From Xaviernesmea oryzae (lineage in GTDB: Bacteria; Pseudomonadota; Alphaproteobacteria; Rhizobiales; Rhizobiaceae), in contig NZ_FOAM01000002.1 of the NCBI RefSeq assembly GCF_900109605.1, forward strand, positions 186,001-250,000: a stretch of 64,000 nt of DNA, read 5' to 3'. A program made the translations under genes and the position numbers. The notes beneath the pieces are model-generated. The model had not been told where the DNA came from. It made no database searches and worked only from the letters and a program-made list of their open reading frames with translations. Shown in pieces: positions 38,829-47,586 of the stretch (within the stretch, counting starts at the first letter, position 1; each line of letters opens with the position of its first letter).

Positions 38829-39205
38829 ACCTCAAGCATACCGCAGTCGACGTGACAAGCTGCAGGCGCAAGCTTTATCGACGCGTCCATGATTGTACAA
38901 TCAGCGAAGATCGGCGAGCGTCTTATCGCGACCACATAGGGTGCATAGGCTGCTGGCTTCGTTCCGCACGATCTTCAAGCGCAGCGAGGTGGTCAGGTTA
39001 TGCGCCCCGATAAGAGGAAATGATTCCAGTCAATGTCGAGCGATCCTCAAAGTCTTCGATGCCAATCACGTAAATATGGATGGAGATAAACGGGTAGATG
39101 ATCGGCAGAGCCTTATACTGAATGGTAAGGGCCGACTTGATATAGGAAAGCAAGACCAGTCTGAACGCAGATGCTTCGAACATCGCGAAACAAGGATGGA
39201 TATTG
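38829..39205. other. gene-poor AT-richer stretch
   Basis: About 377 bases before the acetyltransferase gene. Frames of 95-140 codons are open on both strands but have poor codon pattern and no domain. The stretch may be the remnant of a decayed gene or a long regulatory region. AAGGAT at its right end is the ribosome-binding site of the next gene. Confidence 0.4.
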
Positions 39206-40408
39206 GTGCCGCGCAGCCTGGAGGACAAGACGCCGCCCTGGAAGCAGCAGGCGACATCACTCGAGATTATCCTGCACGACACCATGAGCGCGATCGAGGC
39301 GTCATGGCGGGCGCTTGAGGCTTGGCCCGGGAATTTTCTGCATCAGCGTTTTGACTGGTGCGCGGCATGGGCAGTGGCTTCGGGTAACGGGCTGGTGCTG
39401 GTCGAGGGGCGGGTGGGCGGGAACGTCCTCTTTATTCTGCCGCTGGAGATCGTCCATGGCCGGGGCGGACGCACCGCCCGATTCATCGGCAGCCCGCACA
39501 GCAATGGCAATACCGGTCTCTTCGCGCCAGACTGGGCAGAGCATCTGCCCGGTATGGCCACGATGCTGGCCAGGCGCCTGCCGCCGCTCCTGGCGGGGCG
39601 CGCGGACCTCATCCTTTTCGACAAGGTGCCGGCGGTCTGGGGCGGCTTTGTGCAGCCCCTGGCGCAGATGCCGTCGACGCGCCATCAGAACGCCTCATAC
39701 CAACTGCCGATCCTGGCGGATTTCGAAGCGACCTTGCGACAGCTGAACGCCGGCAACCGCCGGCGCAAGTTCCGGGTCACCGACAGGAAGCTCAAGGCGC
39801 TTGGCGGCTACCGGCATATCCGGGCGCAGACAGCGTCCGAAAAGGCGCGGCTGCTCGATCTCTTTTTCGCCCAGAAGGCGACGCGGTTTCGCGCACAGAA
39901 CCTGCCGGATGTTTTCGCCGATCCCAAGATCCAGGCCTTTTTCCACGGCCTTGCCGCCTATCCGCAGGGGGCATCCTTTGAAATCCTGCGGCTCGATGCC
40001 TTGGTCGTCGATTTGCCGGAGGGGGAGCGCGTCGCTGCCGTGGCGGGCTTGTCGCGCAAAGGGGAGCATCTGCTCTGCCAATTCAGCTCGATCGACGACA
40101 GGCTTTCTCAGGACGCCAGCCCAGGTGAAATGCTGTTTCATTTGATCATCGAAGGCTGCGTCGGCGAGGGCGTCACCCTGTTCGATTTCGGCATTGGCGA
40201 TCAGCTCTACAAGCGATCCTGGTGCACTCGGGAAACGGTGCTGAGCGATGTCACCCTGCCTATCACCGCTCGCGGCCGGGCGGCCATGCTGGCCTATCGC
40301 GCCACGGTGGCGATGAAGACGGCGATCAAGCGCAACAGCCGGCTTTATGCCGCGCTTCAGGCTCTGCGGCGTCGGTTCAAGGCCGACGATGGGGCTGGTG
40401 CAGCCTAG
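39206..40408 (+). CDS. GNAT-type acetyltransferase of the CelD/BcsL family
   Basis: A 400-residue two-domain acyltransferase (Acetyltransf_6 type) as found in rhizobial polysaccharide loci. The N-terminal half shows IEASWRALEAWPGNFLHQ and FIGSPHSNGNTGLFAPDW. The second GNAT domain (about 180-340) has LNAGNRRRKFRVTDRKLKAL and a C-terminal FDFGIGDQLYKRSWCTRE. It probably acylates a polysaccharide precursor. The start is a GTG preceded by AAGGAT at 8 bases; an internal ATG at 39284 would remove residues that fit the family. Convergent with the Wzz/Wzc-type gene. Confidence 0.82.
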   Translation: MPRSLEDKTPPWKQQATSLEIILHDTMSAIEASWRALEAWPGNFLHQRFDWCAAWAVASGNGLVLVEGRVGGNVLFILPLEIVHGRGGRTARFIGSPHSNGNTGLFAPDWAEHLPGMATMLARRLPPLLAGRADLILFDKVPAVWGGFVQPLAQMPSTRHQNASYQLPILADFEATLRQLNAGNRRRKFRVTDRKLKALGGYRHIRAQTASEKARLLDLFFAQKATRFRAQNLPDVFADPKIQAFFHGLAAYPQGASFEILRLDALVVDLPEGERVAAVAGLSRKGEHLLCQFSSIDDRLSQDASPGEMLFHLIIEGCVGEGVTLFDFGIGDQLYKRSWCTRETVLSDVTLPITARGRAAMLAYRATVAMKTAIKRNSRLYAALQALRRRFKADDGAGAA

Positions 40409-40468
40409 CGCCAGCGCTTCAGCCCATTTGGCGCGAACAAAGTTCCCCGCGGTGAAGCCGCTCTCAGC

Positions 40469-42787
40469 TCAAATCTGGTGGCGCTGCGCCTCGTCGATGT
40501 TCTGTTGCGGCATGGAGACCTTGGACAGGAGGGCGGCGTCCTCATAGCCCGCCGCCGACAGGGCTTCGAGCGTGGCCACCAGCCGGTCCTCTTCGGCCTC
40601 CGCCAGGCAGATGAGAACGCGCGTCCGTTCGACCCGTGTCAGCCGGGCGAGGGTTGTCGGGTCGGCGTCGCCACAGTCGATCAACACGATCTCATAGGCG
40701 CTGGCGAGCGCGTCGATGATCATCGTCAGGCGTTCCGCGCCCTTCAATGCCTTTTCCGGATCGGCCTGACCCTGGGGAATGATGTGAGCGTCGGAGAGCT
40801 GATCGGCATGGATGGTTTCGCCAAAGGCGACGCTGGCCGTCAGCAGATCGGTGATCCCAGGATGTTCGCCGGGGATCATCAGGCGTGAGGGCAGGGCAGC
40901 CCCGCTCAGATCCACTAGAACCGTGCGCCGGTCCGAGTCGGCGAGATAGCGCGCCAGCGCAACGGTCGCGGCAGAGCCTGCCTCGCCGCCCGGCGACAGG
41001 CAGACGGCGACGGCCACCTGATCCTCGAGAAGCCTTGCGGCGACATCGTCCATGCGATCCGAAAGCGGATCGGCAGCTGGCATCTCGTCGTCTGCGGCAG
41101 CGAAAGCGGTCGCCTCGTGCCGTGTTGATTTGTCCGACAGCTGTCCGTCGTCGATGTCGAGCGCGGCCATTTCAGCCATCAAGGCATCCGAGGCTGTCGT
41201 GTCGTCACGCACCTCCTTGTGTGCCGAGGGGACGGATGTCTCAGCAACTGCGGCCGGCTGCATGGTGTCGCCGGCCGGAGCTTCCTCTTCCGCGCGATCG
41301 GCAAGGTCCGGCGTTGCGTTCCGTTCGGCCGCCAGCGGCATAGCCACAGGCCGCACGGTCGGCCGGCCCGGCGCGCGGCGGCCGGTCGGGCGGAGCGCAC
41401 GTCCGCTGAAGAGTTCGGCCAGCAGAACGAACAGCGTCGTCAGCAGGAGTGTGCCGAGGCCGGCGACCAGCGTGATCGGGATGATCTTGGGGAAGATCGG
41501 TTCACTCGGCTCGACCGCGCTTGAGATGATCCGCGCATCGGCCGGCGTGGCGTTGGAGGAAACGCGCGAGGCAGCCTCGCGATAGCGCGCGAGATAGGTT
41601 TCGAGAAGCTGGCGCTGAGCGGTCGCCTCGCGCTCCAGCGCGCGCAGGTCCACTTCATCCTCTCCGGCCTTGGCCGAATTGGCTTTCAGCGTATTCAGTT
41701 GTCGCGTCAGCTCCTGTTCGCGCAGGGCGGCGACCTGGGCATCATTGTCGAGGCCTTGCAGCACCTTGCGTGTCTCGTCGCGCATCTGCTCACGCACGCC
41801 CTGAAGCTGCGCCTTCAGGCCCTTTAGCCTCGGATGACCGTCGAGCAGGGTAATGGAGAGATCGGCGATCTGGCGCTGAAGCTGGGCTTGCGTCTCGCTG
41901 AGGCGCTGCATGGCAGGCGAGCCGGCCACTTCGTTGAGCGTGGCCGCATCGCGCCCGCTCTTGATCGCGGCGCGCACGCCCTCCGCGCGCGCCTGCGCAT
42001 TAGCCCGCTCCGCGCGAATGCGGGCGAGTTCGGTCGAGAGATCGGTAAGCTGCCGCGTGGCGAAGGTGCTGTTTTCCCCCGTTGGCAGCAGATCGCTCTT
42101 AGACCTGTAGTCGGCCACCTTCTGCTCGGCCGCGCGCACCTTTTCGCGCAGATTGGCGATTTCGGGCTCCAGCCAGCGGCTGGCCTCGGTGTTGGAGTCA
42201 ATCTTGGCGCCGCTTTGCAGCGAAAGATAGACGCGCGCCATCTCGTTCGGGATCTCGGCTGCGAGCGCGCGATCCTTAGAGGTGAACTGCACGCCGATGA
42301 CGCGTGATTTCTCCACCTGATAGACCTGCAGCTTCTCCTGGAAGGCCTTGAGAACACGCTCTTCCGGCGGCACATCCAAAGGGTTCTTCTTCAGGTGCAG
42401 CAGGACAAGCAGGTTAGAAACGGTGGAGGGCTCGGCAGTCGGGTCGAATTCCTTGCGCTCGTGAAGTTTCAGGTTTCGCGCCACCTGCTTGATCAGATCG
42501 ACCGATTGCAGCACTTGGACCTGGCTGACGATCGCCAGGTCGTCGAAGGCTTGGCCATTTGCACCGCCGGTCGCCTGACGTGATGAGAAATCGGGCTCAC
42601 GCGATTCGATCAAAAGCCGTGTTTCGCCCTGATAGGAGGGAGACAGCATGCTGGCGCCGGCAAAGGCGAGCGCCGAGACGATAACGGTCGCCGCCAGGAT
42701 GCGCCAGCGGCGGCGCCAGAGCGCGGCGGACAGGGCGCTTAGGTCGATATCGACATCGGCGGCGCTGCGTTCGGCGGACATGGTCAT
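40469..42787 (-). CDS. Wzz/Wzc-type polysaccharide co-polymerase with degenerate kinase domain
   Basis: A 772-residue inner-membrane protein that should set chain length or couple export. Order: short acidic N-terminus, helix 1 (WRILAATVIVSALAFAGASM), Wzz domain, long periplasmic coiled coils (about 190-420), the GNVR-type segment near the second helix (PIFPKIIPITLVAGLGTLLL), a low-complexity Pro/Ala linker, and a C-terminal P-loop domain. In that domain the Walker A region reads CLSPGGEAGSAATVALA, lacking the Lys, and no Tyr-rich tail exists, so tyrosine-kinase activity is doubtful. GGAAGGAG precedes the ATG. It is divergent from the Wza-type gene. Confidence 0.87.
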   Translation of the reverse strand: MTMSAERSAADVDIDLSALSAALWRRRWRILAATVIVSALAFAGASMLSPSYQGETRLLIESREPDFSSRQATGGANGQAFDDLAIVSQVQVLQSVDLIKQVARNLKLHERKEFDPTAEPSTVSNLLVLLHLKKNPLDVPPEERVLKAFQEKLQVYQVEKSRVIGVQFTSKDRALAAEIPNEMARVYLSLQSGAKIDSNTEASRWLEPEIANLREKVRAAEQKVADYRSKSDLLPTGENSTFATRQLTDLSTELARIRAERANAQARAEGVRAAIKSGRDAATLNEVAGSPAMQRLSETQAQLQRQIADLSITLLDGHPRLKGLKAQLQGVREQMRDETRKVLQGLDNDAQVAALREQELTRQLNTLKANSAKAGEDEVDLRALEREATAQRQLLETYLARYREAASRVSSNATPADARIISSAVEPSEPIFPKIIPITLVAGLGTLLLTTLFVLLAELFSGRALRPTGRRAPGRPTVRPVAMPLAAERNATPDLADRAEEEAPAGDTMQPAAVAETSVPSAHKEVRDDTTASDALMAEMAALDIDDGQLSDKSTRHEATAFAAADDEMPAADPLSDRMDDVAARLLEDQVAVAVCLSPGGEAGSAATVALARYLADSDRRTVLVDLSGAALPSRLMIPGEHPGITDLLTASVAFGETIHADQLSDAHIIPQGQADPEKALKGAERLTMIIDALASAYEIVLIDCGDADPTTLARLTRVERTRVLICLAEAEEDRLVATLEALSAAGYEDAALLSKVSMPQQNIDEAQRHQI

Positions 42788-42883
42788 CGGAGTCTCCTTC
42801 CGCCGAAAAGGTAAACAAACAGAGTAACTCAAATCTTAACGTTTGGGTGCGCACGCCAGAAACTGACAGCTTTTCCAGTCGTC

Positions 42884-42898
42884 TTAACGACGCATTAA
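42884..42898. promoter_or_regulatory. CtrA binding site, consensus TTAA-N7-TTAA
   Basis: TTAA at 42884-42887 and TTAA at 42895-42898 are exactly 7 bases apart, and the right half reads TTAACC. This is the full CtrA box of alphaproteobacteria. It lies in the 130-base region between the divergent Wzz/Wzc-type and Wza-type genes, 20 bases before the nearer start. Confidence 0.6.
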
Positions 42899-42917
42899 CC
42901 CTAACGGACCGATAAGG

Positions 42918-43556
42918 ATGGCTGTGAAGACGAAACGCGCGTCCCGAAGACGGAGAGACACGAGGATGGTCCTGAGCTCGATCGAACGCCGCGCGCCGGC
43001 GCGGATCCTGGCGGCTGCGCTAGCCTTGGTCTGTCTCGCTCTCTCTGCCTGCACGTCCTATGCGCCGCCGCCGCAGGCCTTTCACGACGCCATCATCCAG
43101 CCTTACCGCGTCGACAGCGGCGACCGCCTGCGCATCACCGTGTTCGAACAGGCAGGGCTGACGGGCACCTACTCGGTCGATCAGGCCGGCTATATCACCT
43201 TCCCGCTCGTCGGCGCCGTGCCGGCTCGCGGTCATACCTTGCCTGAACTCGAAAAGACCATCGCTGGAAAGCTGCGCGGCGGCTATCTGCGCGATCCGGA
43301 CGTGACGATCGAGGTCGATCGCTACCGTTCCGTCTTCATCATGGGCGAGGTGGGGCAGGCGGGGCAATATTCCTACGTGCCGGGCATGACCGTGCAGAAC
43401 GCCATCGCTGTGGCCGGCGGATTCACCCCGCGCGCCGACCAGAAGCAGGTGGACGTGACCCGCAAGGTCAATGGCAAGATCGTCACCGGCAGCGTTCCGA
43501 TCACCGATCCCGTTCTGGCCGGCGATACGATCTATGTCCGCGAACGGCTTTTCTGA
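42918..43556 (+). CDS. polysaccharide export lipoprotein, Wza/UppC type
   Basis: An outer-membrane polysaccharide secretin of 212 residues. The N-terminus is basic, then a lipoprotein signal (ILAAALALVCLALSAC) with the lipid-bearing Cys. The polysaccharide export domain follows (YRVDSGDRLRITVFEQ, SVDQAGYITFPLVGAV), then a SLBB domain (YRSVFIMGEVGQAGQYSYVP, MTVQNAIAVAGGFTPRAD). The ATG at 42918 is used; MVLSSIERR at 42966 is an alternative. UppC in Agrobacterium is of this type. The next gene starts 4 bases after the stop. Confidence 0.88.
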   Translation: MAVKTKRASRRRRDTRMVLSSIERRAPARILAAALALVCLALSACTSYAPPPQAFHDAIIQPYRVDSGDRLRITVFEQAGLTGTYSVDQAGYITFPLVGAVPARGHTLPELEKTIAGKLRGGYLRDPDVTIEVDRYRSVFIMGEVGQAGQYSYVPGMTVQNAIAVAGGFTPRADQKQVDVTRKVNGKIVTGSVPITDPVLAGDTIYVRERLF

Positions 43557-43560
43557 GCGA

Positions 43561-44730
43561 ATGCCAGACGAACGGCCGTTGCGGATCATCCACTGCTTTC
43601 GCTCGCCTGTCGGCGGCATCTTCCGCCATGTGCGCGATCTCGTCCTGGCCCATGCAGCCCAGGGGCATCAGGTGGGGCTTCTCTGCGATTCCACAACGGG
43701 CGGCGACTTCGAGACCGCTTTGTTCGAGGCGCTGAAACCGCATCTGGCGCTCGGTCTGGTCCGGCTGCCGATCAGGCGCGCCGTCAGCCCGTCCGATGCG
43801 GCCACGCTCTGGCGCAGCCTGCGCGAGATCGGTGCCCTGAAACCGGATATTCTGCACGGTCACGGGGCCAAGGGCGGCGTGCTGTCGCGCCTGGCGGGCA
43901 CGGCGCTGCGCCTGCGCGGGCAGCCGATCGTTCGCCTGTATTCGCCTCATGGCGGCAGCCTGCACTACGATCCGGCGACGCTGTCGGGAAAAGCCGTGTT
44001 CAGCGTGGAGCGATTGCAGGAATCGCTCACCGACTGCCTCGTTTTCGTCTGCGATTTCGAGCGCCGGACCTATGAGCGAAAAGTCGGCCAGCCATGCGGA
44101 CGGGCCGAGCGCATCTATAATGGCATTGCCGATAGTGAGTTCGAGCCGGTGCCGCCTTGGCCCGGTGCGGCGGATTTTCTCTATATCGGCATGCTGCGCG
44201 ACCTGAAGGGCCCCGATCTCTTCGTCGAGGCTTTCGCCCGCACCGAGCGGCGTCTGGGCGAACCGCTGACCGGCATGATGATCGGCGACGGGCCGCAGCG
44301 CGATGCCTATGCGCGGATGATCCTGGAAAGCGGTCTCGCCCAACGCATCGAAATGATGCCGGCCATGCCGGCGCGCGAGGCCTTTGCACTCGCGCATGCC
44401 GTCGTGCTGCCCTCTCGCGCGGAATCGCTGCCTTATGTGGCGCTGGAAGCGTTGGCCGCACGCAAGCCCATCATTGCCGCCAATGTCGGCGGCATTCCGG
44501 AAATCCTCGGCAGCCAGAGCCCAGCCCTGGCCCGCTCGAACGATGCGGAATCCTTGAGCGATATCATGACGGCGGCCATCACCGAGCCCGGCTGGGCAGA
44601 CCGCGCCATGCCAAACGCCGAGACTTTCCGTCGGCGCTTCTCGGCCTCCACGATGGCGGCGGACATGATGGCGCTCTACCGCGATCTTCTCGCAAGCCGC
44701 CGCTTGAAGGGAAGCTCTCGCACGGCGTGA
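43561..44730 (+). CDS. glycosyltransferase family 4 protein
   Basis: A 389-residue GT-B glycosyltransferase. The N-terminal half begins LRIIHCFRSPVGGIFRHVRD, typical of acceptor-side GT4 domains, with HGHGAKGGVLSRLAG. The C-terminal half has FLYIGMLRDLKGPDLFVEAF, MMIGDGPQRDAY and the nucleotide-sugar motif PSRAESLPYVALEALAARKP followed by NVGGIPE. Cytoplasmic or membrane-associated. It follows the Wza-type gene by 4 bases, so it acts in the same pathway. Confidence 0.9.
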   Translation: MPDERPLRIIHCFRSPVGGIFRHVRDLVLAHAAQGHQVGLLCDSTTGGDFETALFEALKPHLALGLVRLPIRRAVSPSDAATLWRSLREIGALKPDILHGHGAKGGVLSRLAGTALRLRGQPIVRLYSPHGGSLHYDPATLSGKAVFSVERLQESLTDCLVFVCDFERRTYERKVGQPCGRAERIYNGIADSEFEPVPPWPGAADFLYIGMLRDLKGPDLFVEAFARTERRLGEPLTGMMIGDGPQRDAYARMILESGLAQRIEMMPAMPAREAFALAHAVVLPSRAESLPYVALEALAARKPIIAANVGGIPEILGSQSPALARSNDAESLSDIMTAAITEPGWADRAMPNAETFRRRFSASTMAADMMALYRDLLASRRLKGSSRTA

Positions 44731-44959
44731 TGCGTATCGCGCCACCAGCGCCTTTCCCGGCGCTGGATCTGTTCTAGCGCATGGTCCAGCCTGCTTAAGA
44801 CGCCGGCGCTGGCCATCGACCCTCATCTCCCCGCAGAAGCCTGTGGGTTATCGATGCCCGGCCTCGGCAGGCGAGGCACGGGCGTGCTAGGCTTCCTCTT
44901 TGCCTGAGGCTGGCGCGGCAGCCCGTTTCAGGTGGCTTGGCGTTGAGGACGAGGATCGC

Positions 44960-46477
44960 ATGAAGGTCGGCATCGACATGGGCTTGGGCCCGGACGGCGC
45001 GTCGGTTCCCATGGATATCGAGGAGCTGCTGGCAACCCGTCTTCTGGTCCAGGGCAATTCCGGCTCCGGCAAATCGCACCTCCTGCGTCGTCTCCTGGAA
45101 CAGTCCGCGCCTTGGGTGCAGCAATGCGTCATAGATCCTGAAGGCGACTTCGTGACGCTAGCCGACAAATACGGCCACGTCGTCATCGAAGGCGAGCGCA
45201 CCGATGGCGAACTGATCGGCATTGCGAACCGCATCCGCCAGCATCGCGTCTCCTGCGTGCTGTCGCTGGAAGGGCTCGATATCGAGCAGCAGATGCGCAC
45301 GGCCGGCATTTTCCTCAACGCGTTGTTCGATGCCGATCGGGACTATTGGTATTCGATGCTGGTGGTCGTCGACGAGGCGCAGCTTTTCGCGCCGTCGGTC
45401 GGCAGTGATGTGTCGGAAGAGGCGCGCAAGCTCTCGCTCGGCGCGATGACCAATCTGATGTGCCGTGGCCGCAAGCGCGGGCTCGCCGGCGTCATCGCCA
45501 CACAGCGGCTGGCGAAGCTTGCCAAGAACGTCGCGGCCGAAGCCTCGAATTTCCTGATGGGCCGCACCTTTCTCGACATCGACATGCAGCGCGCCGCCGA
45601 TCTCTTAGGCATGGACCGCAGGACGGCCGAAATGTTTCGCGACCTGAAGCGCGGGACCTTCGTCGCGCTCGGCCCGGCCGTCTCACGCCGGCCGCTGAAG
45701 GTCTCGATCGGCCCGGTGGAAACCTCGGCCCGCTCGACCAGCCCCAAGCTGACGCCGCTGCCGGATGTCAGCGAGAATGTCGAGGACCTGATCTTCACGC
45801 CGGATGCGGATGAGTTGGTCCGGCCGATCCCGCGCCGCCCTGCGGCCGCTCCGCGCCCGACCACGGAAATCCTGGCTGAACTGTCGAAGCCGCGACCGGA
45901 GCTGACGCCGGCGCCGCAGGCGGCCAGTGCCCGGCCGGCCCAGCCCGAGCTTTCGCCTGAAGAGCGTGATGCCCTGATGGATCAGATCCTCGAGGAAATC
46001 CTCGACAATCCCAATGCCGCCTATCGGCCTGACGGCGAGCTATTCCAGGATTTTCTGGTGCGCTGCCGGATCCGCCGTGTGCCGGGTGCCGCCCTCTCGC
46101 TCCAGGCCTTCCGCCGGAAAATGGCGATTGCCCGCTCCGGCGTGGATGTCGAAACGGCTGCCGGTGCGGGCTGGGCCGTGGCGCTCGATCTGTCGCGGCA
46201 GGTGACGGAGGATCTCCAGGGCGTTTTCCTGCTGGTGGCGCAGGCGGCGTTGCGTGGTTTGCCGTGCCCGTCGGATGCGATGATCGCACGCGCCTATGGC
46301 ACCCATTCCGCTCGCCGGGCCCGCCGCCTGCTCGGCTATTTCGAGGAACAGGGCTTGGTGGTGCTGCACAGCGACCCCTTCGGTCGCCGGATCGTTGCTT
46401 TTCCGGATCTTCAGGCGGAGACCGCACCGGGCGCCGCCGATGCTCCGGCCGACGAGGCGCGCGCTGCGGCGGAGTAA
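44960..46477 (+). CDS. HerA/DUF87-like ATP-binding protein
   Basis: A 505-residue P-loop ATPase of the HerA-FtsK type. Walker A is LVQGNSGSGKSHLLRRLLEQ (about 27-46) and Walker B is MLVVVDEAQLF (about 135-145), with CRGRKRGLAGVIATQR after it, as in bacterial HerA-like helicases. The middle (about 275-345) is Pro/Ala-rich. The C-terminal 170 residues are helical and I do not recognise them. No partner nuclease such as NurA is adjacent. The start MKVGIDMGLG follows GAGGACGAGGA. Whether it belongs to the polysaccharide locus is open. Confidence 0.85.
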   Translation: MKVGIDMGLGPDGASVPMDIEELLATRLLVQGNSGSGKSHLLRRLLEQSAPWVQQCVIDPEGDFVTLADKYGHVVIEGERTDGELIGIANRIRQHRVSCVLSLEGLDIEQQMRTAGIFLNALFDADRDYWYSMLVVVDEAQLFAPSVGSDVSEEARKLSLGAMTNLMCRGRKRGLAGVIATQRLAKLAKNVAAEASNFLMGRTFLDIDMQRAADLLGMDRRTAEMFRDLKRGTFVALGPAVSRRPLKVSIGPVETSARSTSPKLTPLPDVSENVEDLIFTPDADELVRPIPRRPAAAPRPTTEILAELSKPRPELTPAPQAASARPAQPELSPEERDALMDQILEEILDNPNAAYRPDGELFQDFLVRCRIRRVPGAALSLQAFRRKMAIARSGVDVETAAGAGWAVALDLSRQVTEDLQGVFLLVAQAALRGLPCPSDAMIARAYGTHSARRARRLLGYFEEQGLVVLHSDPFGRRIVAFPDLQAETAPGAADAPADEARAAAE

Positions 46478-46627
46478 GGGTCGTCCAGCCGGTTCAACGC
46501 ATTGTCGCGCACGAAGGACACAGCCAAGCGTGGCGATTACGCGGGTCATGTGATGATGACCCCGACTTGCCTTGTTCAAGGCCGCAGGCGATCCTCAACG
46601 GCGTAAATTCGGATGACAGCGGCTCTT

Positions 46628-46753
46628 TCAGCGCCGGCCGAACAGACGGCGCGTTGGGGCGACCTGGCGTACTTCTTCAGGCACGGACGGCGCAAAGACA
46701 AAGGGCCCGGCAACCAGAATCATCGCCGTGGCGGTGATAAGCGTCTGCAACAT
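46628..46753 (-). CDS. 41-residue small membrane/exported protein
   Basis: Not recognised. Reading leftward from an ATG at 46753 that follows a strong AGGAGG ribosome-binding site by 8 bases, the frame gives MLQTLITATAMILVAGPFVF as one hydrophobic segment, then SVPEEVRQVAPTRRLFGRR, an Arg-rich tail. The N-terminus could be a membrane anchor or signal peptide. Confidence 0.6.
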   Translation of the reverse strand: MLQTLITATAMILVAGPFVFAPSVPEEVRQVAPTRRLFGRR

Positions 46754-47586
46754 CAACTTTGCCTCCTGACGTCCGGCTCATCGCACAATGCGTATGCACC
46801 AGACGGAACCGATAATGGGACGACTGCCGAGCGAGCGACCCGCGCGACAATCGAGTGGTCCAGAACGAAACCCTACTGACCCAAATGCAAACAAGGCATG
46901 ACTGGATCCCGCAAAGTTTGAGCTTTATGCGGAAAACTTGACCGAGGCTGATCAGCTGTCAGATCTTGCCACCTGCCTGAATCCTTCGGCTCCCATCAGA
47001 AGCAAGGTCACCTCACGCAGATGTGTGCAGCGAATCGTGTGGGCAGTGAGTAAGAGACGCCAGCGGAAGCGACGTTGCCGGAAAAACCGGCTGGACCCAC
47101 GGCGCTGATGCCCTTGTGTCATCATGGCGATTGAGCCGGATGATAGGACGCTGGCATCCCTGAAACACGGGATGGTGGATCGAGCCATTTGCTCATAAGC
47201 TAGCCCTCCATAAGGGCTTCCGGGCTGGCATGAAGTGGTTTTTCAGAGAGCATGCAAAAACTGACATATGTGATGGTCAAGGCTTGCTGCGCGGATCCGC
47301 GCTGTGGCTTTGCCGGATGCGTATGGAACCAAAGCCATTGATCGCGACCAGCAGCGTGGATGTCGGCCGAGGCTAACGTTCCTTGCTGGCGGCTGAATGG
47401 CTAAGTTTATCGGGGACGCGAAGACGGAAAGCTGCTTGGCCGGGAGGGGGCATGGTGGCTTTGTGGCGCGGCACCGGTCGGGGATGACGACGGTCCGGAT
47501 GCACGGCATTCGGGCGTCTGTCGCAAAGTATGTGGCATGCGGCCGGGCGATGTGATGCCCGTCAAAGTCGCTTCAGGGGGCGTTGA
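46754..47586. other. 833-base gene-poor region
   Basis: I find no credible gene. Two leftward frames (46952-47188 and 47243-47509) are open but have no domain, poor starts and atypical composition. No tRNA, clear terminator or repeat is seen. Confidence 0.45.

Noticed and set aside
47243-47509. 88-codon leftward frame in the gene-poor region
   Set aside because: Cys/Arg/Pro-rich, no ribosome-binding site, no domain.
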